A stretch of DNA of 35,089 bases from a virus. Positions 12,873 to 21,453 of the stretch are shown piece after piece; position 1 is the stretch's first letter, and each line of letters opens with the position of its first letter. The stretch is from positions 1 through 35,089 of IMG/VR virus record IMGVR_UViG_3300040801_002329; one strand, written 5' to 3'. A model generated the notes under the pieces. That model made no database searches and was not told the origin of the DNA. It was given only the letters and a program-made list of their open reading frames with translations. The translations under genes and the position numbers were made by a program.

Positions 12873-14422
12873 CGGACGATGCCGCGCCCTTCGTCTTGTT
12901 GCCCTACCAGCAGCGGTGGATTGCCGACCGCTCGCCAGTCAAGGTCGCCGAGAAGAGCCGTCGCGTCGGTATCACCTGGGCCGAGGCCGCCGACGACGTC
13001 CTCATCGCCGGTCTGGCGGCCGACTACGGCGGGGATGATGTCTGGTACATCGGATACAACCAGGACATGGCGCGCGAGTTCATCGAGACCTGCGCCGACT
13101 GGGCCAAGCACTTCGCGACCGCCGCCGAGGCCATGGAGGAGGTGCTGGTCGAGGACGAGGACAAGGATATCCTCGCCTTCCGCATCCGCTTCGCGTCGGG
13201 CCACAAGGTCACCGCCCTGTCCTCCCGCCCCTCCAACCTGCGCGGCAAGCAGGGCGTGGTGGTCATCGACGAGGCGGCCTTCCACCCAGACCTTCAAGAG
13301 CTGTTGAAGGCGGCTTTTGCGCTGCTGATCTGGGGCGGCCGAGTGCGCATCATCTCCACGCACGACGGCGTCGAGAACGCCTTCAATGAGCTGGTCGAGG
13401 ACATTCGGGCGGGGCGCAAGAAGTACGGCCTCCATCGGATCACGTTCGACGAGGCGCTGGGGGAGGGTCTGTATCGGCGCATCTGCCTAGTCAACGGCAC
13501 CGAGTGGTCGCCGGAGATCGAGGCGGAGTGGCGCCAGGAGATCATCGACTTCTACGGCGACGGCGCCGACGAGGAACTCTTCTGCATCCCGAAGGCCTCG
13601 GGCGGCCGGTACATCCCGCGCGCCCTGATCGAGGCCCGGATGGACGAGGCGGTGCCCGTTTTGCGGTGGGTCCAGACCGACGACTTCGTCGACCAGCCCG
13701 ACCACATCCGCGAGGCCGACTGCCGCGAATGGCTCGACCTCACGGTGCGGCCACACCTTCTGCGCCTGTCCGGCACCGAGCGCACCTTCTTCGGCGAGGA
13801 CTTCGGGCGGTCGGGCGACCTCACGGTCATCTGGCCGCTGGTGCTGGAGCAGAACCTGGTGCGCCGCACGCCCTTCATCATCGAGATGCGCAATATCCCA
13901 TTCCGCCAGCAGGAGCAGGCGCTCTTCTACCTGGCCGACCGCCTGCCCCGGTTCTCGGGCGGCAAGCTCGACGCCCGCGGCAACGGCCAGTACCTGGCCG
14001 AGGTGGCGCGCCAGCGCTACGGCTCGCAGCTGATCGAGCAGGTCATGCTGTCGGAGGGCTGGTACCGCGACAACATGCCGCCCCTGAAGGCGGCCTTCGA
14101 GGACGGCACCATTACGCTGCCGAAGGATGCCGACGTGCTCGACGACTTCCGGGCCATTGAGGTGGTACGCGGTGTCGCGCGCGTGCCGGACGGGGCCAGA
14201 ACGAAGGGCCGCCACGGGCAGCGCCACGGCGACGCCGCCATCGCCGCCGCCTTGGCCTACGCGGCTTCGGAAGATGATGCAGGCCCCATTGATGCCACGG
14301 TCGCCGGCGACGTGCGGCATGGCTATCGGGGTTTCGGCGATGATGGCGGTGAAGCCGGGCAAGCGACCGGACGCGGTTTCGGTACGCTCGGCGGGCTGAA
14401 CGATTTTGAAGGGTTCCTGTGA
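12869..14422 (+). CDS. Terminase large subunit (Mu gp28-like)
   Basis: A 517-residue packaging motor. The ATPase part has a deviant Walker A typical of this group (KSRRVGIT, residues 29-36) and Walker B VVVIDEAAF with D134/E135, then ISTHDG as the coupling motif. The nuclease part begins with GEDFGRSGDLTV (D311 likely a metal ligand) and later has HGQRHGDAAIAAALA. It cuts and pumps phage DNA into proheads. The start overlaps gp27; the stop overlaps the portal start. Confidence 0.93.
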   Translation: MTDDAAPFVLLPYQQRWIADRSPVKVAEKSRRVGITWAEAADDVLIAGLAADYGGDDVWYIGYNQDMAREFIETCADWAKHFATAAEAMEEVLVEDEDKDILAFRIRFASGHKVTALSSRPSNLRGKQGVVVIDEAAFHPDLQELLKAAFALLIWGGRVRIISTHDGVENAFNELVEDIRAGRKKYGLHRITFDEALGEGLYRRICLVNGTEWSPEIEAEWRQEIIDFYGDGADEELFCIPKASGGRYIPRALIEARMDEAVPVLRWVQTDDFVDQPDHIREADCREWLDLTVRPHLLRLSGTERTFFGEDFGRSGDLTVIWPLVLEQNLVRRTPFIIEMRNIPFRQQEQALFYLADRLPRFSGGKLDARGNGQYLAEVARQRYGSQLIEQVMLSEGWYRDNMPPLKAAFEDGTITLPKDADVLDDFRAIEVVRGVARVPDGARTKGRHGQRHGDAAIAAALAYAASEDDAGPIDATVAGDVRHGYRGFGDDGGEAGQATGRGFGTLGGLNDFEGFL

Positions 14423-15864
14423 TGGACGCGCCGGTCTACGAAGAGATCGCGGCCGCCAGCGGCGATGGTGACGATATCACCGCCGGGTATGTGGCCGAGT
14501 TGCGCCAACCGCGCGATGAGATCCTGCGCACGCGCGGGCGCGGCGCATTGACCATCTATGAGCGCCTGAAGCGTGACGATCAGGTCCAGTCGTGCTTCCA
14601 GCAGCGCGTCAATGCCGTGGTGTCTCGCGAGTGGTCGGTGGAGCCCGGCGGCACCAAGCGACAGGACAAGAAAGCCGCCGAGTTCGTCGAGGCGCAGCTG
14701 CGGCACATTCGCTTCGACAACGTCACCAAAAAGATGCTCAACGGCGTGTTCTACGGATACGGCGTGGCGGAGTGCATGTGGGCGGCCGATGGCGCGCAGA
14801 TCGTGCTCGACGACATCCGCGTCCGCCGGGCCGGCCGGTTCCGCTTCGGCCTCGACGGCAGCCTGCGCTTGCTGGCCAAGGGACACCCCGAGGGCTTGGT
14901 CATGCCCGACCGCAAGTTCTGGACCTTTGCCGCCGGCGCCGACGACGATGATGATCCGTACGGACGTGGGCTGGCCTATTGGCTGTATTGGCCCGTGTGG
15001 TTCAAGCGCAACGGCCTGAAATTCTGGGCGATCTTCATGGAAAAGTTCGCCGCGCCGACGGCCAAGGGCACTGTGCCGAAGGGCGCCACCCAGGAGGAGC
15101 GCGAGAAGCTGCTGGCCGCCTTGCGCGCGATCACCATGGACAGCGCCCTGGTCATACCAGAGGGCACCCAGGCCGAGTTGCTGCAGGCAGCCAAGTCGTC
15201 GGCCGGGGACTATGCCACGTTCTATCGCCTCATGGATGCCGCGATCGCGAAGGTCGTGCTGTCACAGACGATGACCACGGACAACGGCTCCAGTCTTGCT
15301 CAGGCGCAGGTGCACGCCGACGTCAAGCTCGAGGTGGTCAAGGCCGACGCGGACCTGATCTGCGAGAGCTTCGCGGACCAGGTGGTGCGCTGGCTGGTGG
15401 ACTGGAACTTCCCCGGCGCCGCATATCCGGCGGTGTGGCGCGACGTGACTGAACCCGAGGACCTCAAGGCGCGGGCGGACCGGGACAAGATCATTCACGA
15501 CATGGGGTTCGCGCCTCGCCAAGACTACATCGACGCAACATACGGCGAGGGGTTCGCGCCACGCCAGCGCGCCCCATCAGCGCCGCCACCCGCCGACGCA
15601 TCCCCATCGTTCGCTGAGGATGATGGGGATGGGGATGTGGTCGATGCCCTGGCCGCGCAACTGGATGAGATCGCCGAGCCGGCGCTGGGCGCGTGGATCA
15701 GCGAGGTTCGTCGCGTGATCGACACGTCCGCCTCTGTCCCCCAGGCGATCACGCGACTGGAGGCGCTCTACCCATCGCTGCCGCTGAGCGATCTGGCCGC
15801 AGCCATTGGGGATGCTATGGCCGTCGCGGACCTCTCTGGCCGTGCCGAGGCTATCGATGTCTGA
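14422..15864 (+). CDS. Portal protein (Mu gp29, DUF935)
   Basis: A 480-residue DUF935-family portal that forms the dodecameric channel at the head vertex. Diagnostic segments are TIYERLKRDDQVQSCFQQRV, NGVFYGYGVAECMW and KFAAPTAKGTVPKGA. The ATG at 14422 overlaps the terminase stop; a GTG precedes it. The C-terminal 100 residues are variable and acidic, ending with two helices. Placed as in Mu between terminase and F. Confidence 0.93.
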   Translation: MDAPVYEEIAAASGDGDDITAGYVAELRQPRDEILRTRGRGALTIYERLKRDDQVQSCFQQRVNAVVSREWSVEPGGTKRQDKKAAEFVEAQLRHIRFDNVTKKMLNGVFYGYGVAECMWAADGAQIVLDDIRVRRAGRFRFGLDGSLRLLAKGHPEGLVMPDRKFWTFAAGADDDDDPYGRGLAYWLYWPVWFKRNGLKFWAIFMEKFAAPTAKGTVPKGATQEEREKLLAALRAITMDSALVIPEGTQAELLQAAKSSAGDYATFYRLMDAAIAKVVLSQTMTTDNGSSLAQAQVHADVKLEVVKADADLICESFADQVVRWLVDWNFPGAAYPAVWRDVTEPEDLKARADRDKIIHDMGFAPRQDYIDATYGEGFAPRQRAPSAPPPADASPSFAEDDGDGDVVDALAAQLDEIAEPALGAWISEVRRVIDTSASVPQAITRLEALYPSLPLSDLAAAIGDAMAVADLSGRAEAIDV

Positions 15865-17083
15865 GGAGATCGTCCCGACCGCGCTCCCATTTGAGGAGGC
15901 CGCTGACTACTTTCGGCAAAAGGTTAATCTGCCGACCGCTGCCTGGACGGATCTGCGTGAGGGGATGCACGCGCGGGCCTTCGTGGTGGCCGGCGCGACC
16001 AAGGCGGCGCTGCTGTCGGATTTTCGGGAGGCACTGCAGGTCGCGCTCGACGAGGGCGAGACGCTGCGCGACTTCCGCAAGCGGTTCGACGATATCGTGA
16101 AGCGCCACGGGTGGACCCACAATGGCACGCCGGGATGGCGGTCTCGCGTGATCTATGACACGAACCTGCGGATGGCTCATGCAGCGGGGAGATGGTCGCA
16201 GATAGACCGACTGACGGCGCAAGGCACAAAGGTGTATCTCCGCTACTCGGCCATTCTCGACCAGCGCACAAGACCGCAACACAGAGGGTGGAATGATGTG
16301 GTGCTGCCCGCTGACCACGATTTCTGGAAAACTCACTATCCGCCCAATGGCTGGCGTTGTCGCTGTTCGGTCCAAGTGCTGCCAGAACGAAGCTTGGCGC
16401 GGTATGGCCTGAAGGTGACACCTCCGCCGCCGAACACGGCCCCACAGCCACGCACCGTGAACACGCCCAACGGGCCAGTGTCATGGCCCACGCCGCCCGG
16501 CATCGACGCCGGTTTTGGCTACAACGTGGGTCGGGCTGCATTCGGCCAGCGTCTGGACGAGGCCACGATGGCGGCATGGCGCAAGCACGGAGGGTCGGCC
16601 TGGCGCCGCCTGACAGACGGCGACTGGCGCGCTGCCGGCCGCCCCGCGCGACTGCCTGTGGATCCCGCCTCCGCACGGCCGACCGGCAACCCAGCCGACG
16701 ATCCGGCGGGCTTCGTGGCGGAACAGATCGGCGGCGAGAGCGTGGTGCTGAAGACCCCGGATGGCGATGCGCTGACGTTGACGGCATCCGTGCTCGCGGA
16801 CCATGTGCCGGCCGACCGCTTGCCTTACATGACAGAGCTGAAGGAAACCGTCACCGATCCCGCCGAGATCTGGATGGCATTCGAGCAGCACGAAGGCACG
16901 GGCCGCGTGCGCCTGGTCAAGCGCCTGGTGCGCGCTGTCGATGTGGGCGGTGACCGATACATGATCTTGGTCGCCCAGACCGCCGGCGGGCGGTTCGAGG
17001 GGTGGACGGTTATTCCGACATCAAAGGCTGGGTACGCCCGCCAGCAGCGCGTCGGGCAATTGTTGTGGGCGCGCCCAGAATGA
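15857..17083 (+). CDS. Mu F/SPP1 gp7-like head protein with C-terminal PBECR-like domain
   Basis: A 408-residue minor head protein. Residues 1-180 hold the SPP1-gp7/Mu-F region, including IYDTNLRMAHAAGRW and the closing motif HYPPNGWRCRCSV (about 159-171), typical of the family. Residues about 290-405 form a separate alpha/beta domain (GESVVLKTPDGDALTLTASV, YMTELKETVTDPAEIWMAFE, AGYARQQRVGQLLWARP) like the PBECR group (phage barnase/EndoU/colicin/RelE-like nucleases) known to be joined to F-type proteins. Injection of a nuclease-like domain is suggested but unproven. The start overlaps the portal end by 8 bases. Confidence 0.85.
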   Translation: MSEEIVPTALPFEEAADYFRQKVNLPTAAWTDLREGMHARAFVVAGATKAALLSDFREALQVALDEGETLRDFRKRFDDIVKRHGWTHNGTPGWRSRVIYDTNLRMAHAAGRWSQIDRLTAQGTKVYLRYSAILDQRTRPQHRGWNDVVLPADHDFWKTHYPPNGWRCRCSVQVLPERSLARYGLKVTPPPPNTAPQPRTVNTPNGPVSWPTPPGIDAGFGYNVGRAAFGQRLDEATMAAWRKHGGSAWRRLTDGDWRAAGRPARLPVDPASARPTGNPADDPAGFVAEQIGGESVVLKTPDGDALTLTASVLADHVPADRLPYMTELKETVTDPAEIWMAFEQHEGTGRVRLVKRLVRAVDVGGDRYMILVAQTAGGRFEGWTVIPTSKAGYARQQRVGQLLWARPE

Positions 17084-17244
17084 TGGAGAGGTGGGGACCT
17101 GGCTGCAGTCGGGGCGGCCGGTCTCTGCGGATCGATCCCAGGGCCCGCTCCCTCACCATCCGCATCGGGCGCAGTATAGCGCTCCCGCGCCGCGCCGACA
17201 ACGGGCCGGTCATCTGCACGCCCGCGCTGGAGGGTCGCAGGTGA
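17080..17244 (+). CDS. Small basic hypothetical protein
   Basis: A 54-residue frame coupled by ATGA to the F-like gene. The sequence is basic and beta-like (RSLRIDPRARSLTIRIGRSI, then NGPVICTPALEGRR). No ribosome binding site is evident and no family recognised, so it may be spurious. Confidence 0.35.
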   Translation: MMERWGPGCSRGGRSLRIDPRARSLTIRIGRSIALPRRADNGPVICTPALEGRR

Positions 17245-17489
17245 GCGAGGCGGGCGAGCCGGTACCCAAAGCCCAGGAGGCCTAAGGCGCGCATCCAGGC
17301 CCGTTTAAGACCCGTTTAACGGCGATGCTACGGGTCGCGTCTCGCCTGCCATGCGCTTGACCGCCGATCCACACCGGCGCACTCTATTCCGAGTAGTGGC
17401 CCTGGACCGCGTGCCCGGAAGGCTTTCCGGGCATAGCCGGCAATCGGGCTGGCGCATTCTGCCTCGCACCAACCAACGCGAGGCAGACC
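17245..17489. other. Intergenic region before the protease gene
   Basis: About 245 bases with no convincing gene. It holds two direct CCCGTTTAA repeats 11 bases apart (17300-17308, 17311-17319); the second lies within the near-palindrome CCGTTTAACGG. It also holds the 22-bp late-site palindrome at 17412-17433. In Mu a late promoter lies at the equivalent place, before gene I. Confidence 0.6.
17412..17433. promoter_or_regulatory. 22-bp palindrome, late-site copy A
   Basis: TGCCCGGAA, spacer GGCT, TTCCGGGCA: a perfect 9-bp inverted repeat, identical over all 22 bases to the one at 29547-29568. It lies 56 bases before the protease start. No T-run follows, so it is not a usual terminator. Candidate binding site for the Mor-type activator. 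Confidence 0.55.
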
Positions 17490-18575
17490 GTGGACGACCC
17501 CCGCGAGATCCAGATTTTCAAGGCCGGCCGTCACACGGCCATGAGCGGCGAGGCCCTGAGCTTCAGCGACGCCGACCTCGACGGCACCGTGTCGTCCTAC
17601 GACCCCGCGGTGCACGAGGCCCCGGTGGTCATCGGCCATCCCAAGCACGACGCCCCGGCCTACGGCTGGGTCAAGGGCCTGCGCCGCGACGGCGACACCC
17701 TGCTCGCCGGCGTCGACCAGCTGGAGCCCGGCTTCGCGGAGATGGTCCGCGACGGCCGCTTCAAGAAGGTCTCCGCCAGCTTCTACAAGCCCGACAGTCC
17801 CTCGAACCCCAAGCCGGGCAGCTACTACCTGCGGCACGTCGGCTTCCTGGGAGCACAGCCGCCGGCCGTGAAGGGCCTGGCGCCGATCGAGCTGTCGGAC
17901 GACCCCGAGCAGGCGGTGACCATCGAGTTTTCGGAAGCTTCCGGTCAGACGGTCGGCGACCTCTTTCGCGCGATGCGGGACTGGGTGCTCGCCAAGTTCG
18001 GCCAGGAAGACGCCGACCAGGCGCTGCCTCCGTTTCTCGTGACATCCCTTCAAGAGCAGGCGGCGCAGGACCCCGCGTCGTCATTCAGCGAACCCACAGC
18101 CCAGGAGGTGCCGCCCGTGCCCAAGACGCCTGATCAACCGGCTGACCCCGGCGACCTGAAGCGGCGCGAAGAAGATCTGGCCGAGCGTGAAGCCGCGCTC
18201 GCCGAACGTGAGCGCCAGCGTCGCCGTGCCGACAACGCGAGTTTTCTGGAGGGCCTGGTCAAGGAAGGCCGGCCGTTGCCGTGTGCGCAGGAAACCCTGC
18301 TGGCGTTCATGGACGCCATTGCCGCCGCGGCGGTGGAGTTTGCGGAAGGCGAGCGCCGCGACCCCCTGACCGTCTTCAAGGAGGATCTGTTGGCCAAGCT
18401 GCCCAAGCAGGTCGATTTCGGAGAAAAGGCCCCGGCCGACGGTGCCGAGGTGGCGGCGGAAAGCGCTGAGGACATCACTCGCCGCGCGCTGGTCTATCAG
18501 GAGGAGCAGCGCAAATCCGGCATCCAGGTCAGCGTGACCGAGGCGGTGCGACATGTGACGAAGGAGAAGTCGTGA
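17490..18575 (+). CDS. Mu I-type prohead protease with C-terminal scaffold
   Basis: A 361-residue protein with a GTG start and GAGG 7 bases upstream. Residues 1-150 resemble the phage Mu I protease group: VVIGHPKHDAPAYGWVKGLR with H50, and RFKKVSASFYKP with S95 or S97 as the likely nucleophile. The second half is Pro-rich, then a charged coiled coil (LKRREEDLAEREAALAERER) and ends in a helical tail (IQVSVTEAVRHVTKEKS), as in scaffolds. It should process the head during assembly. A nested start at 18117 would produce the scaffold alone. Confidence 0.88.
   Translation: MDDPREIQIFKAGRHTAMSGEALSFSDADLDGTVSSYDPAVHEAPVVIGHPKHDAPAYGWVKGLRRDGDTLLAGVDQLEPGFAEMVRDGRFKKVSASFYKPDSPSNPKPGSYYLRHVGFLGAQPPAVKGLAPIELSDDPEQAVTIEFSEASGQTVGDLFRAMRDWVLAKFGQEDADQALPPFLVTSLQEQAAQDPASSFSEPTAQEVPPVPKTPDQPADPGDLKRREEDLAEREAALAERERQRRRADNASFLEGLVKEGRPLPCAQETLLAFMDAIAAAAVEFAEGERRDPLTVFKEDLLAKLPKQVDFGEKAPADGAEVAAESAEDITRRALVYQEEQRKSGIQVSVTEAVRHVTKEKS
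18117..18575 (+). CDS. Nested scaffold protein, in-frame internal GTG start
   Basis: A near-perfect AGGAGGTG (18103-18110) lies 6-8 bases before an in-frame GTG within the protease gene. Translation from it would give a 152-residue protein made of the coiled-coil scaffold and C-terminal tail only. Mu makes its scaffold Z in the same way from within gene I. The ribosome binding site is stronger than that of the protease, as expected for a protein needed in many copies. Confidence 0.75.
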   Translation: MPKTPDQPADPGDLKRREEDLAEREAALAERERQRRRADNASFLEGLVKEGRPLPCAQETLLAFMDAIAAAAVEFAEGERRDPLTVFKEDLLAKLPKQVDFGEKAPADGAEVAAESAEDITRRALVYQEEQRKSGIQVSVTEAVRHVTKEKS

Positions 18576-18946
18576 TGAGCAATCCGGGCCTGATCAAGGC
18601 CTTCCGGTCCGGGGCGCCCATCGCGGCGCGGCGGATCGTGAAGATTGAAGCGGATGGCGATGTCGTCCAGGCAGCCGGCGCTACGGACGCCCTGGTCGGC
18701 GTATCCGACCTTGGCGCGTCCGACGCTGGCCAGACATGCGATGTGATTTTGTCGGACCTGGCCGATGTGGAATACGGCGGCGCCGTATCGTTCGGCGACA
18801 TGCTGACCAGCGACGCGGACGGCCGCGCCGTCGCAGCTGCGCCGGCCACGGGGGCCAACAACGCGATCATCGGTCAGGCGCTGCTGGATGGCGCCTCCGG
18901 CGACATCGGCCTGGTGCACATCGCCAAGTCGCAGATGCAGGGCTAA
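18575..18946 (+). CDS. Head decoration protein (DUF2190-like)
   Basis: A 123-residue Gly/Ala-rich beta protein (RRIVKIEADGDVVQAAGATD, YGGAVSFGDMLTSDADGRAV, GASGDIGLVHIAKSQ) with the look of DUF2190/capsid-cement proteins. Start is the ATG overlapping the protease stop; a GTG precedes it. It probably trimerises on the capsid surface. Its place between scaffold and capsid genes supports this. Confidence 0.82.
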   Translation: MSNPGLIKAFRSGAPIAARRIVKIEADGDVVQAAGATDALVGVSDLGASDAGQTCDVILSDLADVEYGGAVSFGDMLTSDADGRAVAAAPATGANNAIIGQALLDGASGDIGLVHIAKSQMQG

Positions 18947-18958
18947 GGAGAACACCCG

Positions 18959-19882
18959 ATGACGCACCCGTTTCCCACCGACCCGGCGCTGACCGCCATC
19001 GCCCTGGCGTACCACAATGCCGCCATGATCGCCGACCTGGTGTTGCCCCGGTCTCCGGTCGGTAAGCGCGAGTTCAAGTATTACGAACACGACATGGCAG
19101 AGGGCTTCACCGTCCCGGATACGCGGGTCGGCCGCAAGTCGCGGCCGGGCCAGGTCGAGTTCCACGCGACGGAAAAGACCTCGTCCTGTGACGATTACGG
19201 CCTGGATGATCCCGTGCCGCAGGATGACATCGACAATGCCCCGTCCAACTACGACCCGCGCGGCCGGGCGGTCGAGGGCATCACCAATCTGATCGAGCTC
19301 GACCGCGAGGTGCGCACGGCCGGGTTGGTGTTCAGCGCGGATACCTACCCGTCGGGTCACAAGGAAACCCTGTCAGGCACCGACCAGTTTTCTGATGCGG
19401 CCAGCACTCCGCTCGCGGTCATCAGCGCCGCTCTCGACAAGGTCATCATGCGCCCGAACATCATGGTGATCGGGCAGCCGGCGTGGACGATCCTGCGTCA
19501 GCACCCCGAGATCGTGAAGGCGGCCCACGGCAACAGCGGCGACAAGGGCATGGCGTCGCGTCAGGCTGTGGCCGAGTTGTTCGAGCTGGAGGAACTGGTC
19601 GTCGGTCAGGCGTGGGTGAACACCGCGCGGCGTGGCCAGGCCGCGAACTACCAGCGCACCTGGGGCAAGCACATTGCCCTGCTGCACCGCGACCGAAACG
19701 CCGATACCCGCCAGGGCGCGACGTTCGGCCTGACCGCGCAGTTCGGCGGACGGGTCGCTGGATCCTGGCCGGACCGCAACATCGGGCTGCGCGGTGGTGA
19801 GTTCGTGCGCGCTGGTGAAAGCGTCAAGGAGCTGATCACCGCGCCGCACCTCGGCTACTTCCTGGAAAACGTGGCGGCGTGA
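18959..19882 (+). CDS. Major capsid protein
   Basis: A 307-residue protein with TAAGGAG 8 bases before its ATG. It begins PTDPALTAIALAYHNAAMIA, then VLPRSPVGKREFKYYEHDMA and DYGLDDPVPQDDIDNAP, ending GESVKELITAPHLGYFLENV, a layout known from major capsid proteins of Mu-like prophages in this genomic slot. HK97-type fold is expected. Position after scaffold and decoration genes supports the call. Confidence 0.87.
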   Translation: MTHPFPTDPALTAIALAYHNAAMIADLVLPRSPVGKREFKYYEHDMAEGFTVPDTRVGRKSRPGQVEFHATEKTSSCDDYGLDDPVPQDDIDNAPSNYDPRGRAVEGITNLIELDREVRTAGLVFSADTYPSGHKETLSGTDQFSDAASTPLAVISAALDKVIMRPNIMVIGQPAWTILRQHPEIVKAAHGNSGDKGMASRQAVAELFELEELVVGQAWVNTARRGQAANYQRTWGKHIALLHRDRNADTRQGATFGLTAQFGGRVAGSWPDRNIGLRGGEFVRAGESVKELITAPHLGYFLENVAA

Positions 19883-19893
19883 TGGAGGGGCCG

Positions 19894-20085
19894 ATGGCGA
19901 AGTATGACGTCCTCAGTGCCGTGCGCTCCGGCGGCCGGCTGCATCCCGAAGGGACCGTCGTCGATATGGACCCGGCGGAAGCCGAGCCGTTGGTGGTCCT
20001 GGGGCGGCTGGCGCCGGTCGGCAAGTCAAAGCCGCCGGCCGGCAAGCCGAAAAGTGAGCCGGCGCCGGACCCCGAGAAGACCTGA
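19894..20085 (+). CDS. Small hypothetical head protein (Mu gp35 position)
   Basis: A 63-residue protein with GGAGGGG 5 bases before the ATG. The core 'HPEGTVVDMDPAEAEPLVVL' is like the short strand-helix seen in gp35-like proteins that sit after the capsid gene; the end is Pro/Lys-rich. Identity is inferred from position, and the function is unknown. Confidence 0.7.
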   Translation: MAKYDVLSAVRSGGRLHPEGTVVDMDPAEAEPLVVLGRLAPVGKSKPPAGKPKSEPAPDPEKT

Positions 20086-20099
20086 TTGGAGGGGCGATC

Positions 20100-20513
20100 A
20101 TGGCCTATGCCGCCATCCAGGAGTTCAAGGACCGCATCGACGACCAGGTCGTCCTGCAGCTGACCACGCGAGACGGCCAGACGGCCGACGATGCCGCTAT
20201 CCAGCAGGCCCTGGATGATGCCGCTGCCGTGATCGATGGCTACCTGGAGCGCGTTTCTATCGCCGACCGGCCATCGGCGGGCGTGCTGCGACCGTACGCC
20301 GTGGACATTGCCGTCTACCGCCTGGCGCGCAACCGGCCCGGCCAGGAGTTCGAGAGCATTCAGGCTGCCTACGAGGCCGCCGTGAAGTTCCTGTCGCGCG
20401 TTGCCGAGGGCCGGTTCCCCGGCGCCGGCGCCAGCGAGAGCCCGACCGGTGGCGCGGCCATTCATTCCGCCCCGCCGCGTGTCTTCAGCGCAGCCGCCAT
20501 GGGCGACTTCTGA
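20100..20513 (+). CDS. Mu gp36-like protein (DUF1320)
   Basis: A 137-residue protein with the DUF1320 pattern: MAYAAIQEFKDRIDD, then IQQALDDAAAVIDGYLERVS and LRPYAVDIAVYRLARNRPGQ. Likely a head-tail connector component, as judged by fold similarity known for this family. GAGGGG lies 6-7 bases upstream. It is coupled to the next gene by an overlapping stop/start. Confidence 0.88.
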   Translation: MAYAAIQEFKDRIDDQVVLQLTTRDGQTADDAAIQQALDDAAAVIDGYLERVSIADRPSAGVLRPYAVDIAVYRLARNRPGQEFESIQAAYEAAVKFLSRVAEGRFPGAGASESPTGGAAIHSAPPRVFSAAAMGDF

Positions 20514-20956
20514 TGCCGGTGCATCTGCGGATCACGGTGGATGACGATGGTGCCGTGGCGGCGCTGCGGGGCCTGGAAGCGCGACTGGGAAGCCTGCGGC
20601 CGGCCATGGACGAAATCGGCGCGGCGATGCAGGCGTCGACCCACCAGCGGTTCATCACGGCCTCGGGTCCAGACGGAAAATCCTGGCCGGCGCTGTCGGC
20701 TGAAACCAAGAAGCGGCGTGGCGACGACGCCCGCCCGTTGCGCGACCGGGGGCATTTGTTTGACAGCATCAGCTGGCGCGCGGGCGCGGCGGAGGTGGCG
20801 GTGGGATCGGTGCGCAAATACGCGCGTATCCAGCAGTTGGGGGGCAAGGCTGGCCGAGGTCGACGGATCACCATCCCCGCGCGGCCATATCTGGGCGTGG
20901 ATCGTGAGGATCGCCGCGAGATTGCGGAAATCCTGCGCGCGCATGTGGAGGGGTAA
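20513..20956 (+). CDS. Virion morphogenesis protein (Mu gpG-like)
   Basis: A 147-residue protein. It has the phage virion-morphogenesis pattern: AALRGLEARLGSLRPAMDEI, THQRFITASGPDGKSWPALS, and PLRDRGHLFDSISW, with the closing ARPYLGVDREDRREIAEIL. In Mu, gpG acts in tail completion or head-tail joining. Here it lies between gp36-like and gp37-like genes rather than next to F. Confidence 0.9.
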   Translation: MPVHLRITVDDDGAVAALRGLEARLGSLRPAMDEIGAAMQASTHQRFITASGPDGKSWPALSAETKKRRGDDARPLRDRGHLFDSISWRAGAAEVAVGSVRKYARIQQLGGKAGRGRRITIPARPYLGVDREDRREIAEILRAHVEG

Positions 20957-20958
20957 CG

Positions 20959-21453
20959 ATGTTTGTTGACGGCATGGTTCTGGCCATTGTCGAGCGCCTG
21001 CGCGCGGCGGTGCCGAGCCTGTTGGTGGATCCGTTCCCGGACAACCCGGAGAGCTATCGCCTCTACCACCCAAGGGGCGCGGCCCTGGTCGTGTATGGCG
21101 GATCACAGTATGGCGAACCGGAGGCCGTGGACATCCTGGTCCAGGAGCGCCGCGCCGAGTTCGATGTGGTGGTCCTGCTGCGCAATCTGCGTGGGCCGGA
21201 GGGCGCCAATGCGCATCTGGACGCCATCCGGCTCGCGTTGACCGGGTTTCGCCTGCCGTGGGGCGGGTCGAAGCTGCGCCCGGTGCGGGACCGGTTTGTG
21301 GACCACGACAACGGTGTCTGGCGCTTCGAGCTGACGTTCGCGGCCGTTGTCCCGGCCATTGAACCGGCGCCGGAAGAGCTCGGTCCGGTCATCAAAAAGC
21401 TGACGTTCACCGGAGAAGACGGCACCGCCCTGGTGCCCAAGGAGGAACCATGA
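20959..21453 (+). CDS. Mu gp37-like tail-completion protein (DUF1834)
   Basis: A 164-residue protein with AGGGG upstream. Pattern of DUF1834/gp37: MVLAIVERLRAAVPSLLVD, GAALVVYGGSQYG, RRAEFDVVVLLRNLRGPEGA and NGVWRFELTFAAVVPAIE. Likely tail terminator or head-tail joining. Ends with an ATGA overlap into the next gene. Confidence 0.85.
   Translation: MFVDGMVLAIVERLRAAVPSLLVDPFPDNPESYRLYHPRGAALVVYGGSQYGEPEAVDILVQERRAEFDVVVLLRNLRGPEGANAHLDAIRLALTGFRLPWGGSKLRPVRDRFVDHDNGVWRFELTFAAVVPAIEPAPEELGPVIKKLTFTGEDGTALVPKEEP

Noticed and set aside
17241-17285. A 14-codon frame starting at a GTG after the 54-residue gene
   Set aside because: Too short, no convincing ribosome binding site and no similarity to support it.
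17412-17433. Palindrome as a Rho-independent terminator
   Set aside because: No T-run follows it or its identical copy at 29547, and both lie close before start codons rather than just after stop codons.
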